From Paracoccaceae bacterium (GTDB taxonomy: Bacteria; Pseudomonadota; Alphaproteobacteria; Rhodobacterales; Rhodobacteraceae): a stretch of 5,394 bases of DNA. The translations under genes and the position numbers were made by a program. Of the stretch, positions 1 through 4,363 are shown in pieces; position 1 is the first letter of the stretch; every line of letters begins with the position of its first letter. The notes under the pieces are model-generated. The model was not told the DNA's origin and made no database searches. It was given only the letters and a program-made list of their open reading frames with translations. The stretch covers positions 1-5,394 of the forward strand of contig JALQUQ010000195.1 in the NCBI GenBank assembly GCA_023263735.1, given 5' to 3'.

Positions 1-572
1 GTTGGGGGGTGCCGCGGTCGATCATCGTCAAGGAATATCTGCCGCTATTGCAGGCCAATCCGAATGCGGTAAGCCATTTGCAAGTGGTGGATGGCCGGGG
101 CCGTGTCGTGCCGCGCGGTTCGGTGAATTTTGCCGCCTATTCGGGGCGCAGCTTCCCCTATGGCCTGCGCCAGCCGCCGTCGGCCGGGAATGCCTTGGGT
201 AAGGTGAAATTCATGTTCCCGAACCCCTATAACATCTATCTGCATGACACGCCGGCCAAGTCGCTGTTTCAACAAGAGGTGCGGGCCTACAGCCATGGGT
301 GCATCCGTCTGGCCGATCCGATCGATTTTGCGCATGCGCTGCTTGCGGTGCAAGATGCCGACCCAGAGGGCACGTTTGACCGCTTTCTGAAGACCGGGCA
401 GGAAAGCATCGTGCCGCTGGTCACCAAGATTCCCGTGCATCTGGTGTATTTCACCGCCTTCCCCGGTGCGCGCGGACAAATGACCTATCGCCATGACATC
501 TATGGCCGGGATGCAAAGATTGCCGAGGCGCTGGCCGCCGCCGGGGTGGAGTTGGGCGGCGAACAGGGCTAA
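1..572 (+). CDS. L,D-transpeptidase, YcbB/LdtD type (5' partial)
   Basis: This is the C-terminal part of a YkuD-domain L,D-transpeptidase. The family makes 3-3 (mDAP-mDAP) cross-links in peptidoglycan, in the periplasm, using a catalytic cysteine. The reading frame is open from the first base (W-G-V-P-R-S-I-I from position 3), so the start and the N-terminal domains lie upstream of the window. The [14 protein letters not shown] stretch is typical of the start of the catalytic domain in the large YcbB/LdtD subfamily. The catalytic motif SHGCIRL is at 291-311, with the cysteine codon at 300-302; an HDTPAKSLF segment precedes it, as in LdtD. The tail VHLVYFTAF...HDIYGRD also matches the subfamily, and the TAA stop is at 570-572. 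The next gene, lpxD, starts 40 bases downstream on the same strand, so the two may be cotranscribed. Function is confident from the motif; the substrate and exact Ldt paralogue are not resolvable from a fragment. Confidence 0.93.
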   Translation, partial: WGVPRSIIVKEYLPLLQANPNAVSHLQVVDGRGRVVPRGSVNFAAYSGRSFPYGLRQPPSAGNALGKVKFMFPNPYNIYLHDTPAKSLFQQEVRAYSHGCIRLADPIDFAHALLAVQDADPEGTFDRFLKTGQESIVPLVTKIPVHLVYFTAFPGARGQMTYRHDIYGRDAKIAEALAAAGVELGGEQG

Positions 573-583
573 ACAGGGCCCCA

Positions 584-596
584 GCGGCAAAGCCGC
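584..596 (+). other. small hairpin in the ldt-lpxD gap
   Basis: GCGGC, AAA, GCCGC forms a 5-bp GC stem with a 3-nt loop just before the lpxD ribosome binding site. No U run follows, so it is unlikely to be an intrinsic terminator. It may slightly affect transcript stability or may be chance in GC-rich DNA. Confidence 0.25.
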
Positions 597-601
597 AAGA
601 C

Positions 602-606
602 GGGAG
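602..606 (+). promoter_or_regulatory. ribosome binding site of lpxD
   Basis: GGGAG lies six bases before the ATG at 613. It decides the start against the upstream in-frame ATG at 493, which lies inside the L,D-transpeptidase gene and would add 40 residues not found in LpxD proteins. Confidence 0.75.
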
Positions 607-612
607 CTTTGC

Positions 613-1695
613 ATGGCATATACTGTTGGCGAAATCGCCCGCGCCTTGGGTGCGGATTGTGCTGGTGAGATCGATATCGCGATTTCGCGGGCCAGCGAAC
701 CGGCTTTGGCCGGGCCCGAGGATTTGGCGCTGGCGATGAGCCCGGCCTATGCCGAGGGGCTGGCCAAGGGGCAGGCCGTCGCGGCCATGGTGTGGCCCGG
801 GGCCGATTGGCAAGAGCTGGGTCTGCGGGCCGCGATCTTTGCGCCGCGTGGCCGTCTGGCGATGGCGGGGCTCAGCGCCATGATGGATGCGGGGCCGCAA
901 ATCGCGCCGGGTGTGCATCCGATGTCGGTGGTTGATCCTTCGGCGGTGATTGGTGCCAATCCCGCGATTGGCCCCTTTGTCACCATCGGCGCAGGCGTCG
1001 TGATTGGCGCGAATGCCCGGATTGCCAGCCAGGTGTCGATTTCCGAAGGGGCGCAGATCGGCGCCGATGCCTTGATCTGTCAGGGCGCCCGGATCGGGGC
1101 GCGGGTGCGGATTGGCGACCGTTTCATCTGTCAGCCGGGGGCGGTGATCGGGTCGGATGGGTTTTCCTTTGTGACGCCGGAAAAATCGGGGGTCGAGGAA
1201 ATCCGCCAGACCCTTGGCCAGCGCGAAGAGATCAAGGCGCAAAGCTGGACCCGCATTCACAGCCTGGGCTCGGTTTCCATCGGTGACGATGTCGAGATTG
1301 GCGCGAATGCCTGCATCGACCGGGGCACCATCCGCGATACGACCATCGGGTCGGGCACCAAATTGGATAACCTTGTCCATATCGGCCACAATGTTCAGGT
1401 CGGCCAAGACACCTTGCTGTGCGGTCAGGTTGGCGTCGCGGGCAGCTCGAAGATTGGCAGCCGTGTTGTTCTTGCGGGGCAATGCGGGGTCAACGACAAT
1501 ATTTTCATCGCCGATGATGTGATTTGCGGCGGGGCGACCAAGGTCTTTACCAATGTGCCCGCGGGGCGCGTCATGTTGGGCTATCCGGCGGTCAAGATGG
1601 AGCAGCATATCGAAATGCAAAAGGCGCTGCGCCGTCTGCCCCGAATGGCCGCGCGTTTAACAGAACTTGAAAAAAAGTTCTCAGAACCGTCATGA
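613..1695 (+). CDS. lpxD: UDP-3-O-acylglucosamine N-acyltransferase
   Basis: LpxD transfers a 3-hydroxyacyl chain from acyl carrier protein to the 2-amino group of UDP-3-O-acyl-glucosamine, the third step of lipid A synthesis, in the cytoplasm as a homotrimer. The 360-residue product (E. coli LpxD has 341) has an N-terminal uridine-binding-type domain (about 1-100, including [22 protein letters not shown]). A left-handed beta-helix of hexapeptide repeats follows (about 105-320; many IGAN/IGSG/IGDD units), then a C-terminal helical segment ending in [13 protein letters not shown]. The motif LVHIGHN is the counterpart of the E. coli catalytic-histidine region, placing the likely catalytic base at His259. 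GSDGFSF and [12 protein letters not shown] are also family hallmarks. In many proteobacteria lpxD sits in a bamA-lpxD-fabZ-lpxA cluster; here it instead lies between a peptidoglycan transpeptidase gene and an ACP/ketosynthase pair, 49 bases upstream of the ACP gene. Identification is firm. Confidence 0.97.
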   Translation: MAYTVGEIARALGADCAGEIDIAISRASEPALAGPEDLALAMSPAYAEGLAKGQAVAAMVWPGADWQELGLRAAIFAPRGRLAMAGLSAMMDAGPQIAPGVHPMSVVDPSAVIGANPAIGPFVTIGAGVVIGANARIASQVSISEGAQIGADALICQGARIGARVRIGDRFICQPGAVIGSDGFSFVTPEKSGVEEIRQTLGQREEIKAQSWTRIHSLGSVSIGDDVEIGANACIDRGTIRDTTIGSGTKLDNLVHIGHNVQVGQDTLLCGQVGVAGSSKIGSRVVLAGQCGVNDNIFIADDVICGGATKVFTNVPAGRVMLGYPAVKMEQHIEMQKALRRLPRMAARLTELEKKFSEPS

Positions 1696-1744
1696 TTGTC
1701 TGATACCGCTTTACCCAACGCAGCATGCAACCGGGAATAGACAG

Positions 1745-2002
1745 ATGAACACGATCGGCAAACAAGTCGCGATGATCCTTTCGCTTCGCTCCGGGCTCAA
1801 CCTGTCGGATATCCGCATGGATCAGAGCCTGCGCGATCTGGGTGTTGACAGTCTGGTGTTGGTGGAAACCATTTTCGAACTGGAAGAAACCTTCGACATC
1901 GTCGTGCCGTTCAATGCGAATGAGGCTGAAAATTCCGGTCTGGAGACAGTGGGCAGCGTGATTGCCTTGGTCGAACAACTGGTGATGAAACGGGCGGCCT
2001 GA
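1745..2002 (+). CDS. specialised acyl carrier protein (NodF-like)
   Basis: This 85-residue acidic protein is a phosphopantetheine-binding acyl carrier protein. The attachment motif LGVDSL places the modified serine at Ser36, as in AcpP. A helical ACP fold is suggested by the flanking DIRMDQSLRDLG and VLVETIFELEETFDI segments. It differs clearly from housekeeping AcpP. The segment VVPFNANEAENSGLETVGSVIALVEQL looks more like the specialised NodF-type carriers that work with a partner ketosynthase. The ATG at 1745 was chosen because GGGA at 1733-1736 precedes it and the protein then has normal ACP length; earlier in-frame starts run into the lpxD end. It is followed, with one base between stop and start, by a NodE-like ketosynthase, so the two are almost certainly translated together and form a carrier-enzyme pair. 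The acyl chain carried is unknown; proximity to lpxD suggests lipid A (inference). AcpXL, the very-long-chain carrier of rhizobia, is an alternative relative but matches less well by eye. Confidence 0.9.
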   Translation: MNTIGKQVAMILSLRSGLNLSDIRMDQSLRDLGVDSLVLVETIFELEETFDIVVPFNANEAENSGLETVGSVIALVEQLVMKRAA

Positions 2003-2003
2003 G

Positions 2004-3203
2004 GTGGCGCGCCGGGTTGTGATTACCGGGGCCGGCACGGTCAATCCGCTGGGGTCCAACACGGGTGCTACCTTTGACTCGCTTGCCCGTGGGCATTGCG
2101 CCATTGGTCCACTGGACATTCCCGATGTGGATCGCCTGAAGATCAAGATCGGGGCCCAAGTCCGCGACTGGCGTCCCGAAGATCATTTTGAGGCCCGGCA
2201 CTTGCCCTTGCTGGACCGTGCGGCGCAATTCGCGCTGGTATCCGCGGCCGAGGCTTTGGCACAGGCTGGTCCCGGCATTCCGCTGGCGCAGGCGGGCTGT
2301 ATTCTGGGAACGGCGGGCGGTGGGCTCACCACCATCGATGACAATTACAAAACGGTCTATCAGGCTGGCAAGGACCGGGTGCATCCCTTGGTGGTGCCGC
2401 GTCTGATGCCCAGTGCGCCGGTCAGTCAGATCAGCCTGACGCATGGGTTGCAGGGGCCGTGCTTTACGGTTTCTTCGGCTTGTTCCAGCTCGAACCACGC
2501 CATTGGGTTGGCGTTTCAGATGGTGCGGTCGGGGATGGCTCCGGCCATGTTGGCCGGCGGGGCCGAGGCGATGTTGTGCTTTGGCGGGCTCAAGGCATGG
2601 GAGGCGCTGCGGGTGATGTCGCCCGATGGGTGCCGCCCGTTTTCGGCGGATCGCAATGGCATGGTGCAGGGCGAAGGAGCCGCCGTTTTCGTGCTCGAAG
2701 AGCGCGAGGCGGCGCTGGCCCGGGGGGCACATGTTCTGGCCGAAGTGCTTGGCTTTTCGATGACCTCGGACGCGGCCGATATCGTGCTTCCGTCGCAAGA
2801 GGGGGCCGAGCGGGTGATGCGGCTGGCGCTGCAAGATGCCGGGATCGCGCCTGACGCGATTGGCTATATCAACGCGCATGGGACCGGAACCGCCGCAAAC
2901 GACCGGATCGAGGCGGCGGCCATTCGGGGGGTCTTTGGCGACCATGGCCCCGCCGTTTCATCGACCAAATCGCAGCATGGCCATCTGATCGGGGCAACCG
3001 GCGCGGTGGAGTTGCTGGCCTGTCTGATGGCGCTGAACGGTCAGATTGCGCCCACGGCTTCGGTTCAGGACTGTGATCCCGACTGCGCGCTGGATCTGGT
3101 GGTCGGAACGGCGCGCAAGGCTGATGTGTCGGCGGTGCTGACCAATTCCTTTGCCTTTGGCGGTTTGTCGGCCTGTCTGGTTCTGGGGCCATCTGATCGC
3201 TGA
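2004..3203 (+). CDS. beta-ketoacyl-ACP synthase, NodE/FabF-like
   Basis: This 399-residue condensing enzyme of the thiolase fold (FabF, about 413 residues, is the reference) would extend an acyl chain by two carbons through Claisen condensation with malonyl-ACP, releasing CO2. The catalytic triad is complete: Cys160 in SSACSSSNHAIG, His292 in NAHGTGTAAND, and His327 in TKSQHGHLIGATG, with the conserved Lys322 five residues before it as in FabF. The C-terminal TNSFAFGG glycine motif is present. The stretch FQMVRSGMAP...LKAWEALRVMSPDGCRPFS resembles NodE-type ketosynthases more than housekeeping FabF. It starts with GTG one base after the ACP stop and has only a weak ribosome binding site, which points to translational coupling and a fixed ratio with that ACP. 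The GTG places the N-terminal sequence MARRVVITGAGTVNPLG correctly. No ketoreductase or dehydratase is beside it, so later steps would use the cell's general enzymes, or the product stays a 3-oxoacyl chain (inference). Confidence 0.94.
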   Translation: MARRVVITGAGTVNPLGSNTGATFDSLARGHCAIGPLDIPDVDRLKIKIGAQVRDWRPEDHFEARHLPLLDRAAQFALVSAAEALAQAGPGIPLAQAGCILGTAGGGLTTIDDNYKTVYQAGKDRVHPLVVPRLMPSAPVSQISLTHGLQGPCFTVSSACSSSNHAIGLAFQMVRSGMAPAMLAGGAEAMLCFGGLKAWEALRVMSPDGCRPFSADRNGMVQGEGAAVFVLEEREAALARGAHVLAEVLGFSMTSDAADIVLPSQEGAERVMRLALQDAGIAPDAIGYINAHGTGTAANDRIEAAAIRGVFGDHGPAVSSTKSQHGHLIGATGAVELLACLMALNGQIAPTASVQDCDPDCALDLVVGTARKADVSAVLTNSFAFGGLSACLVLGPSDR

Positions 3204-3224
3204 TCCCCTGCAGGCCAAAAACGA

Positions 3225-3250
3225 AAAGGCCGCCCGGAAAGGCGGCCTTT
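3225..3250. terminator. bidirectional intrinsic terminator
   Basis: AAAGGCCGCC (3225-3234), loop CGGAAA, GGCGGCCTTT (3241-3250) is a perfect 10-bp hairpin between two convergent genes. On the plus strand it lies 21 bases after the ketosynthase stop but only three Ts follow the GC part. On the minus strand, after the IalB gene, the stem is followed by TTTTCGTTTTT, so termination should be stronger in that direction. Confidence 0.85.
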
Positions 3251-3276
3251 GATGCACCTATCGTCCCGACAGGGCG

Positions 3277-3891
3277 TTATGGGTTGGTCTTGGACACTTC
3301 GTCATAGCCGGCGGTAAAGCCCTTCAACGACAGGTCCACCGAAATCCGTTCTTCGGGAAGGGCGGCAGGCACCATGCTGAGGGTGGCTTTTGCGCCTTTG
3401 CGGAACTGTTCGACCTCGGCTTTGGTAAAGCCGACGCGGGCGACACAGCCCTCTTTGTAGCAGAAGGTATAGGGGTAAAGCTTGGCCTTGCCGCCGTCGA
3501 TCGCCAGCGTCAGGTTTTCGGTCAACAACACCTCAAGCGGCACAACGATCGTGGCACCTGCGGCCGCCTCTCCGCCCTCGGGCAGATTGAACATGCTGAA
3601 TTCGGCAACCGAATTGCCATCCTTGTCCTTCAGCAGCTGATAAAGCTGGCACGAATCCGTGCCCGTTTCTGCCTTGACGCAACGCTGTTCCCACAGGTCG
3701 TTGGTCGCCTTGACATACATCGTGCCCGGCGCATTCGGGTCGGCAACTTCGGCACCCATGTTCAAATCGTTTGCGGTTGCCGCATCAGCGGGAGCCGCCG
3801 CATCCTGTGACCAAGCGGTCATGGGGACTGCCATCAAAAGGCTGACAAGGGCTGCGGATTTGGCAAGGGAAGCGATCGACGTCGTTTTCAT
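3277..3891 (-). CDS. invasion-associated locus B (IalB) family secreted protein
   Basis: The 204-residue product begins with a clear Sec signal peptide: K2, a hydrophobic core around SAALVSLLMAVPM, and a likely cut after AWS (residue 28), so it is exported to the periplasm or outer membrane. The mature part starts with a low-complexity Ala/Asp/Pro stretch. A domain of the IalB family then runs from about residue 58 to 200, with the typical W-E-Q-R-C, DSCQLYQ and PYTFCYKEGCVARVGF segments. The four cysteines in these segments could form disulfides. The family is named after a Bartonella protein needed for red-cell invasion, but it is widespread in free-living alphaproteobacteria, where its role is unknown; no virulence role should be assumed here. 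The ATG at 3891 is chosen because AGGA lies six bases upstream and the signal peptide then has normal length; in-frame ATGs at 3909 and 3918 would add 6 or 9 polar residues. It stands alone on the minus strand. Confidence 0.9.
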   Translation of the reverse strand: MKTTSIASLAKSAALVSLLMAVPMTAWSQDAAAPADAATANDLNMGAEVADPNAPGTMYVKATNDLWEQRCVKAETGTDSCQLYQLLKDKDGNSVAEFSMFNLPEGGEAAAGATIVVPLEVLLTENLTLAIDGGKAKLYPYTFCYKEGCVARVGFTKAEVEQFRKGAKATLSMVPAALPEERISVDLSLKGFTAGYDEVSKTNP

Positions 3892-3896
3892 TTTTT

Positions 3897-3900
3897 TCCT
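3897..3900 (-). promoter_or_regulatory. ribosome binding site of the IalB-family gene
   Basis: AGGA on the minus strand, followed by an A-rich spacer and then ATG at 3891. It supports this start over the in-frame ATGs further upstream. Confidence 0.65.
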
Positions 3901-3930
3901 GTGGTCCATGGTGTTCATGACACGGGCGGG

Positions 3931-3959
3931 GCCATACCATGCCCGGGCGGGCCTGTCAG
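3931..3959 (-). promoter_or_regulatory. possible sigma-70 promoter of the IalB-family gene
   Basis: On the minus strand CTGACA (3959-3954) and TATGGC (3936-3931) are separated by exactly 17 bases. The -35 matches five of six consensus bases; the -10 matches only TAT. Transcription would start near 3924, giving a leader of about 33 bases that contains the ribosome binding site. The placement fits well but the -10 is weak. Confidence 0.4.
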
Positions 3960-4047
3960 TCCCCCAATGACCCATGCCTTGGAAATGGGCGGCGAAACGC
4001 CGACGCACCTCCTGACTCAAAACAAACTAAACGCTTTCATGTAAATG

Positions 4048-4072
4048 AAAAAAGGGCCGGCAATCCGGCCCT
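4048..4072. terminator. intrinsic terminator, strong on the minus strand
   Basis: AGGGCCGG (4053-4060), loop CAAT, CCGGCCCT (4065-4072) is a perfect 8-bp hairpin. Reading the minus strand, the stem runs directly into six Us (4053-4048), a textbook terminator. Reading the plus strand it is followed by CTTCTTTTT and more Ts, so it may also work that way, although no plus-strand gene ends here. It is best explained as the end of the minus-strand small RNA at 4116-4048, and it insulates the IalB-family gene from it. Confidence 0.85.
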
Positions 4073-4116
4073 CTTCTTTTTATTTTTTTGCTCCCTGTCG
4101 GACTGGCCGACTTCAT
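4048..4116 (-). ncRNA. candidate small RNA, possible sponge (sRNA-B)
   Basis: A transcription unit of about 69 nt is framed by a good promoter (TTGACG, 17 bases, TAGCGT at 4153-4125) and a strong intrinsic terminator (4072-4048). No open reading frame of use lies within it. The predicted start is about 4116 (A) or 4114 (G). The RNA would contain a 5' hairpin (GUCGG, loop CCAGU, CCGAC; 4111-4097), then a single-stranded AGGGAG, a long A-rich linker with purine triplets of the kind Hfq binds, and the terminator hairpin with its U tail. This is the layout of a trans-acting, Hfq-type small RNA. Positions 4109-4091 are complementary to the neighbouring candidate RNA at 4235-4217 (18 of 19 pairs). 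I do not recognise a named family. Boundaries and expression are inferred. Confidence 0.6.
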
Positions 4117-4124
4117 GAGGGCAG

Positions 4125-4153
4125 ACGCTATTGCGCTTTCTGGCAGGCGTCAA
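4125..4153 (-). promoter_or_regulatory. sigma-70 type promoter of sRNA-B
   Basis: Minus-strand TTGACG (4153-4148; five of six consensus bases) and TAGCGT (4130-4125; first, second and last bases of TATAAT) are 17 bases apart. It is the best promoter in the window. It sits about 38 bases past the upstream terminator and fires towards the terminator at 4072-4048, defining a short non-coding unit. Confidence 0.6.
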
Positions 4154-4190
4154 CAGTGAAAATGCGGGTTTTTCGCAGGAAAAAAGGTGT

Positions 4191-4219
4191 AAAAAAACCG
4201 CGCCGTTTTACGGGCGCGG
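4191..4219 (-). terminator. intrinsic terminator of the upstream small RNA
   Basis: On the minus strand CCGCGCC (4219-4213), an 8-nt loop CGTAAAAC, GGCGCGG (4204-4198) is followed directly by seven Ts (4197-4191). On the plus strand the As come before the hairpin and no T run follows, so it acts on minus-strand transcripts only. No minus-strand protein gene ends here, which implies a non-coding transcript. Confidence 0.75.
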
Positions 4220-4246
4220 CCAGTCTGACAGGGAGGAAGTCCAAAC
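4191..4246 (-). ncRNA. candidate small RNA with anti-Shine-Dalgarno loop (sRNA-A)
   Basis: This is the supported 3' core of a minus-strand non-coding RNA ending at the terminator 4219-4191. The core has a hairpin at 4246-4223: GUUUG(G)AC and GUCAGAC form seven pairs (one G-U) with one bulged G, closing a 9-nt loop UUCCUCCCU. That loop contains UCCUCC, complementary to GGAGGA ribosome binding sites, as in the anti-Shine-Dalgarno loops of alphaproteobacterial small RNAs such as the cuckoo/CcsR type, though it is not the same sequence. The 5' end is not determined. A full transcript could begin near 4296 (about 105 nt), using TTGCGC and CCATAC (4330-4325 and 4307-4302, 17 apart), a weak promoter guess. 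Alternatively the core is a processed form. Likely job, if real: blocking translation of several mRNAs. Confidence 0.5.
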
Positions 4247-4279
4247 GACACAACAACTGCTGTGCCGGTATCGGAAAGT

Positions 4280-4308
4280 CTGGCACCAGAACGTTAACAA
4301 TGTATGGT
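4280..4308 (+). promoter_or_regulatory. possible promoter of the HerA-like gene
   Basis: CTGGCA (4280-4285) and TATGGT (4303-4308) are 17 bases apart, matching four of six consensus bases each. Transcription would start near 4315 and give a leader of about 49 bases. The -10 overlaps a possible minus-strand -10 (CCATAC, 4307-4302), so divergent promoters may share this region. Evidence is by eye only. Confidence 0.35.
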
Positions 4309-4353
4309 TGTTGCGTGTGACTTTGCGCAACGAAGAAACGTTTTGGTGATTTT

Positions 4354-4359
4354 GGGGGA
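4354..4359 (+). promoter_or_regulatory. ribosome binding site of the HerA-like gene
   Basis: GGGGGA lies close before the GTG at 4364 (four bases between). It favours this start over the in-frame GTG at 4346, which has no purine-rich site, and the GTG at 4379, which would cut into the N-terminus. Confidence 0.65.
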
Positions 4360-4363
4360 AAGT

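Larger units (their letters stand above)
4091..4235. repeat. 19-bp inverted repeat linking the two small RNA units
   Basis: Left arm CTCCCTGTCGGACTGGCCG (4091-4109) and right arm CGGCCAGTCTGACAGGGAG (4217-4235) are inverted copies with 18 of 19 positions matching; the spacer is 107 bases. The one difference would be a G-U pair in a plus-strand RNA and an A-C mismatch in a minus-strand RNA. Each arm lies inside a different candidate small RNA, so the repeat makes the two transcripts complementary. Confidence 0.9.
3960..4363. other. 404-base intergenic region without protein genes
   Basis: Open frames here are short, overlap the hairpins and A/T runs, and show no family likeness. The stretch holds two minus-strand small RNA candidates with their terminators, one good and two weak promoters, and an unused AGGAGG (minus strand, 4013-4008). 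It also has a short CGGCG-AAA-CGCCG hairpin (3990-4002) and an imperfect palindrome TTTCAT-GTAA-ATGAAA (4035-4050). A/T runs make it distinctly less GC-rich than the genes on either side. Confidence 0.7.

Noticed and set aside
451..1620. Long minus-strand open frame (389 codons) opposite lpxD
   Set aside because: It is very rich in Arg, His, Pro and Gly, as expected of the complement of a GC-biased gene; the plus-strand LpxD is unmistakable.
1911..2945. Long minus-strand open frame (344 codons) opposite the ketosynthase
   Set aside because: Same kind of antisense shadow; the plus strand carries all ketosynthase motifs.
3277..4020. Longer form of the IalB-family protein starting with TTG at 4020
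   Set aside because: It would bury the signal peptide behind 43 extra residues; the ATG at 3891 has its own ribosome binding site.
4035..4050. TTTCAT-GTAA-ATGAAA palindrome as a regulator binding site
   Set aside because: Arms are only 6 bases, the centre is not symmetric, and it overlaps the U tract of the terminator; I cannot link it to a known regulator.
4091..4235. A single plus-strand structured RNA of about 145 nt closed by the 19-bp stem, for example 6S-like
   Set aside because: On the plus strand all 19 positions could pair (one G-U), but a terminator sits immediately upstream, I see no plus promoter before 4091, and no terminator or U run follows 4235. The internal terminators and promoter all point to the minus strand.
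4229..4242. GGGAGGAAGTCC on the plus strand resembles the conserved start of RNase P RNA
   Set aside because: RNase P RNA needs about 400 nt with several other conserved blocks, and a protein gene begins 120 bases further on. It is the complement of the anti-Shine-Dalgarno loop.
4045..4349. Plus-strand open frames of 91 and 72 codons
   Set aside because: They run through the terminator hairpins and A runs, have odd composition (many Arg, Lys and Cys), no family likeness, and no good ribosome binding site.
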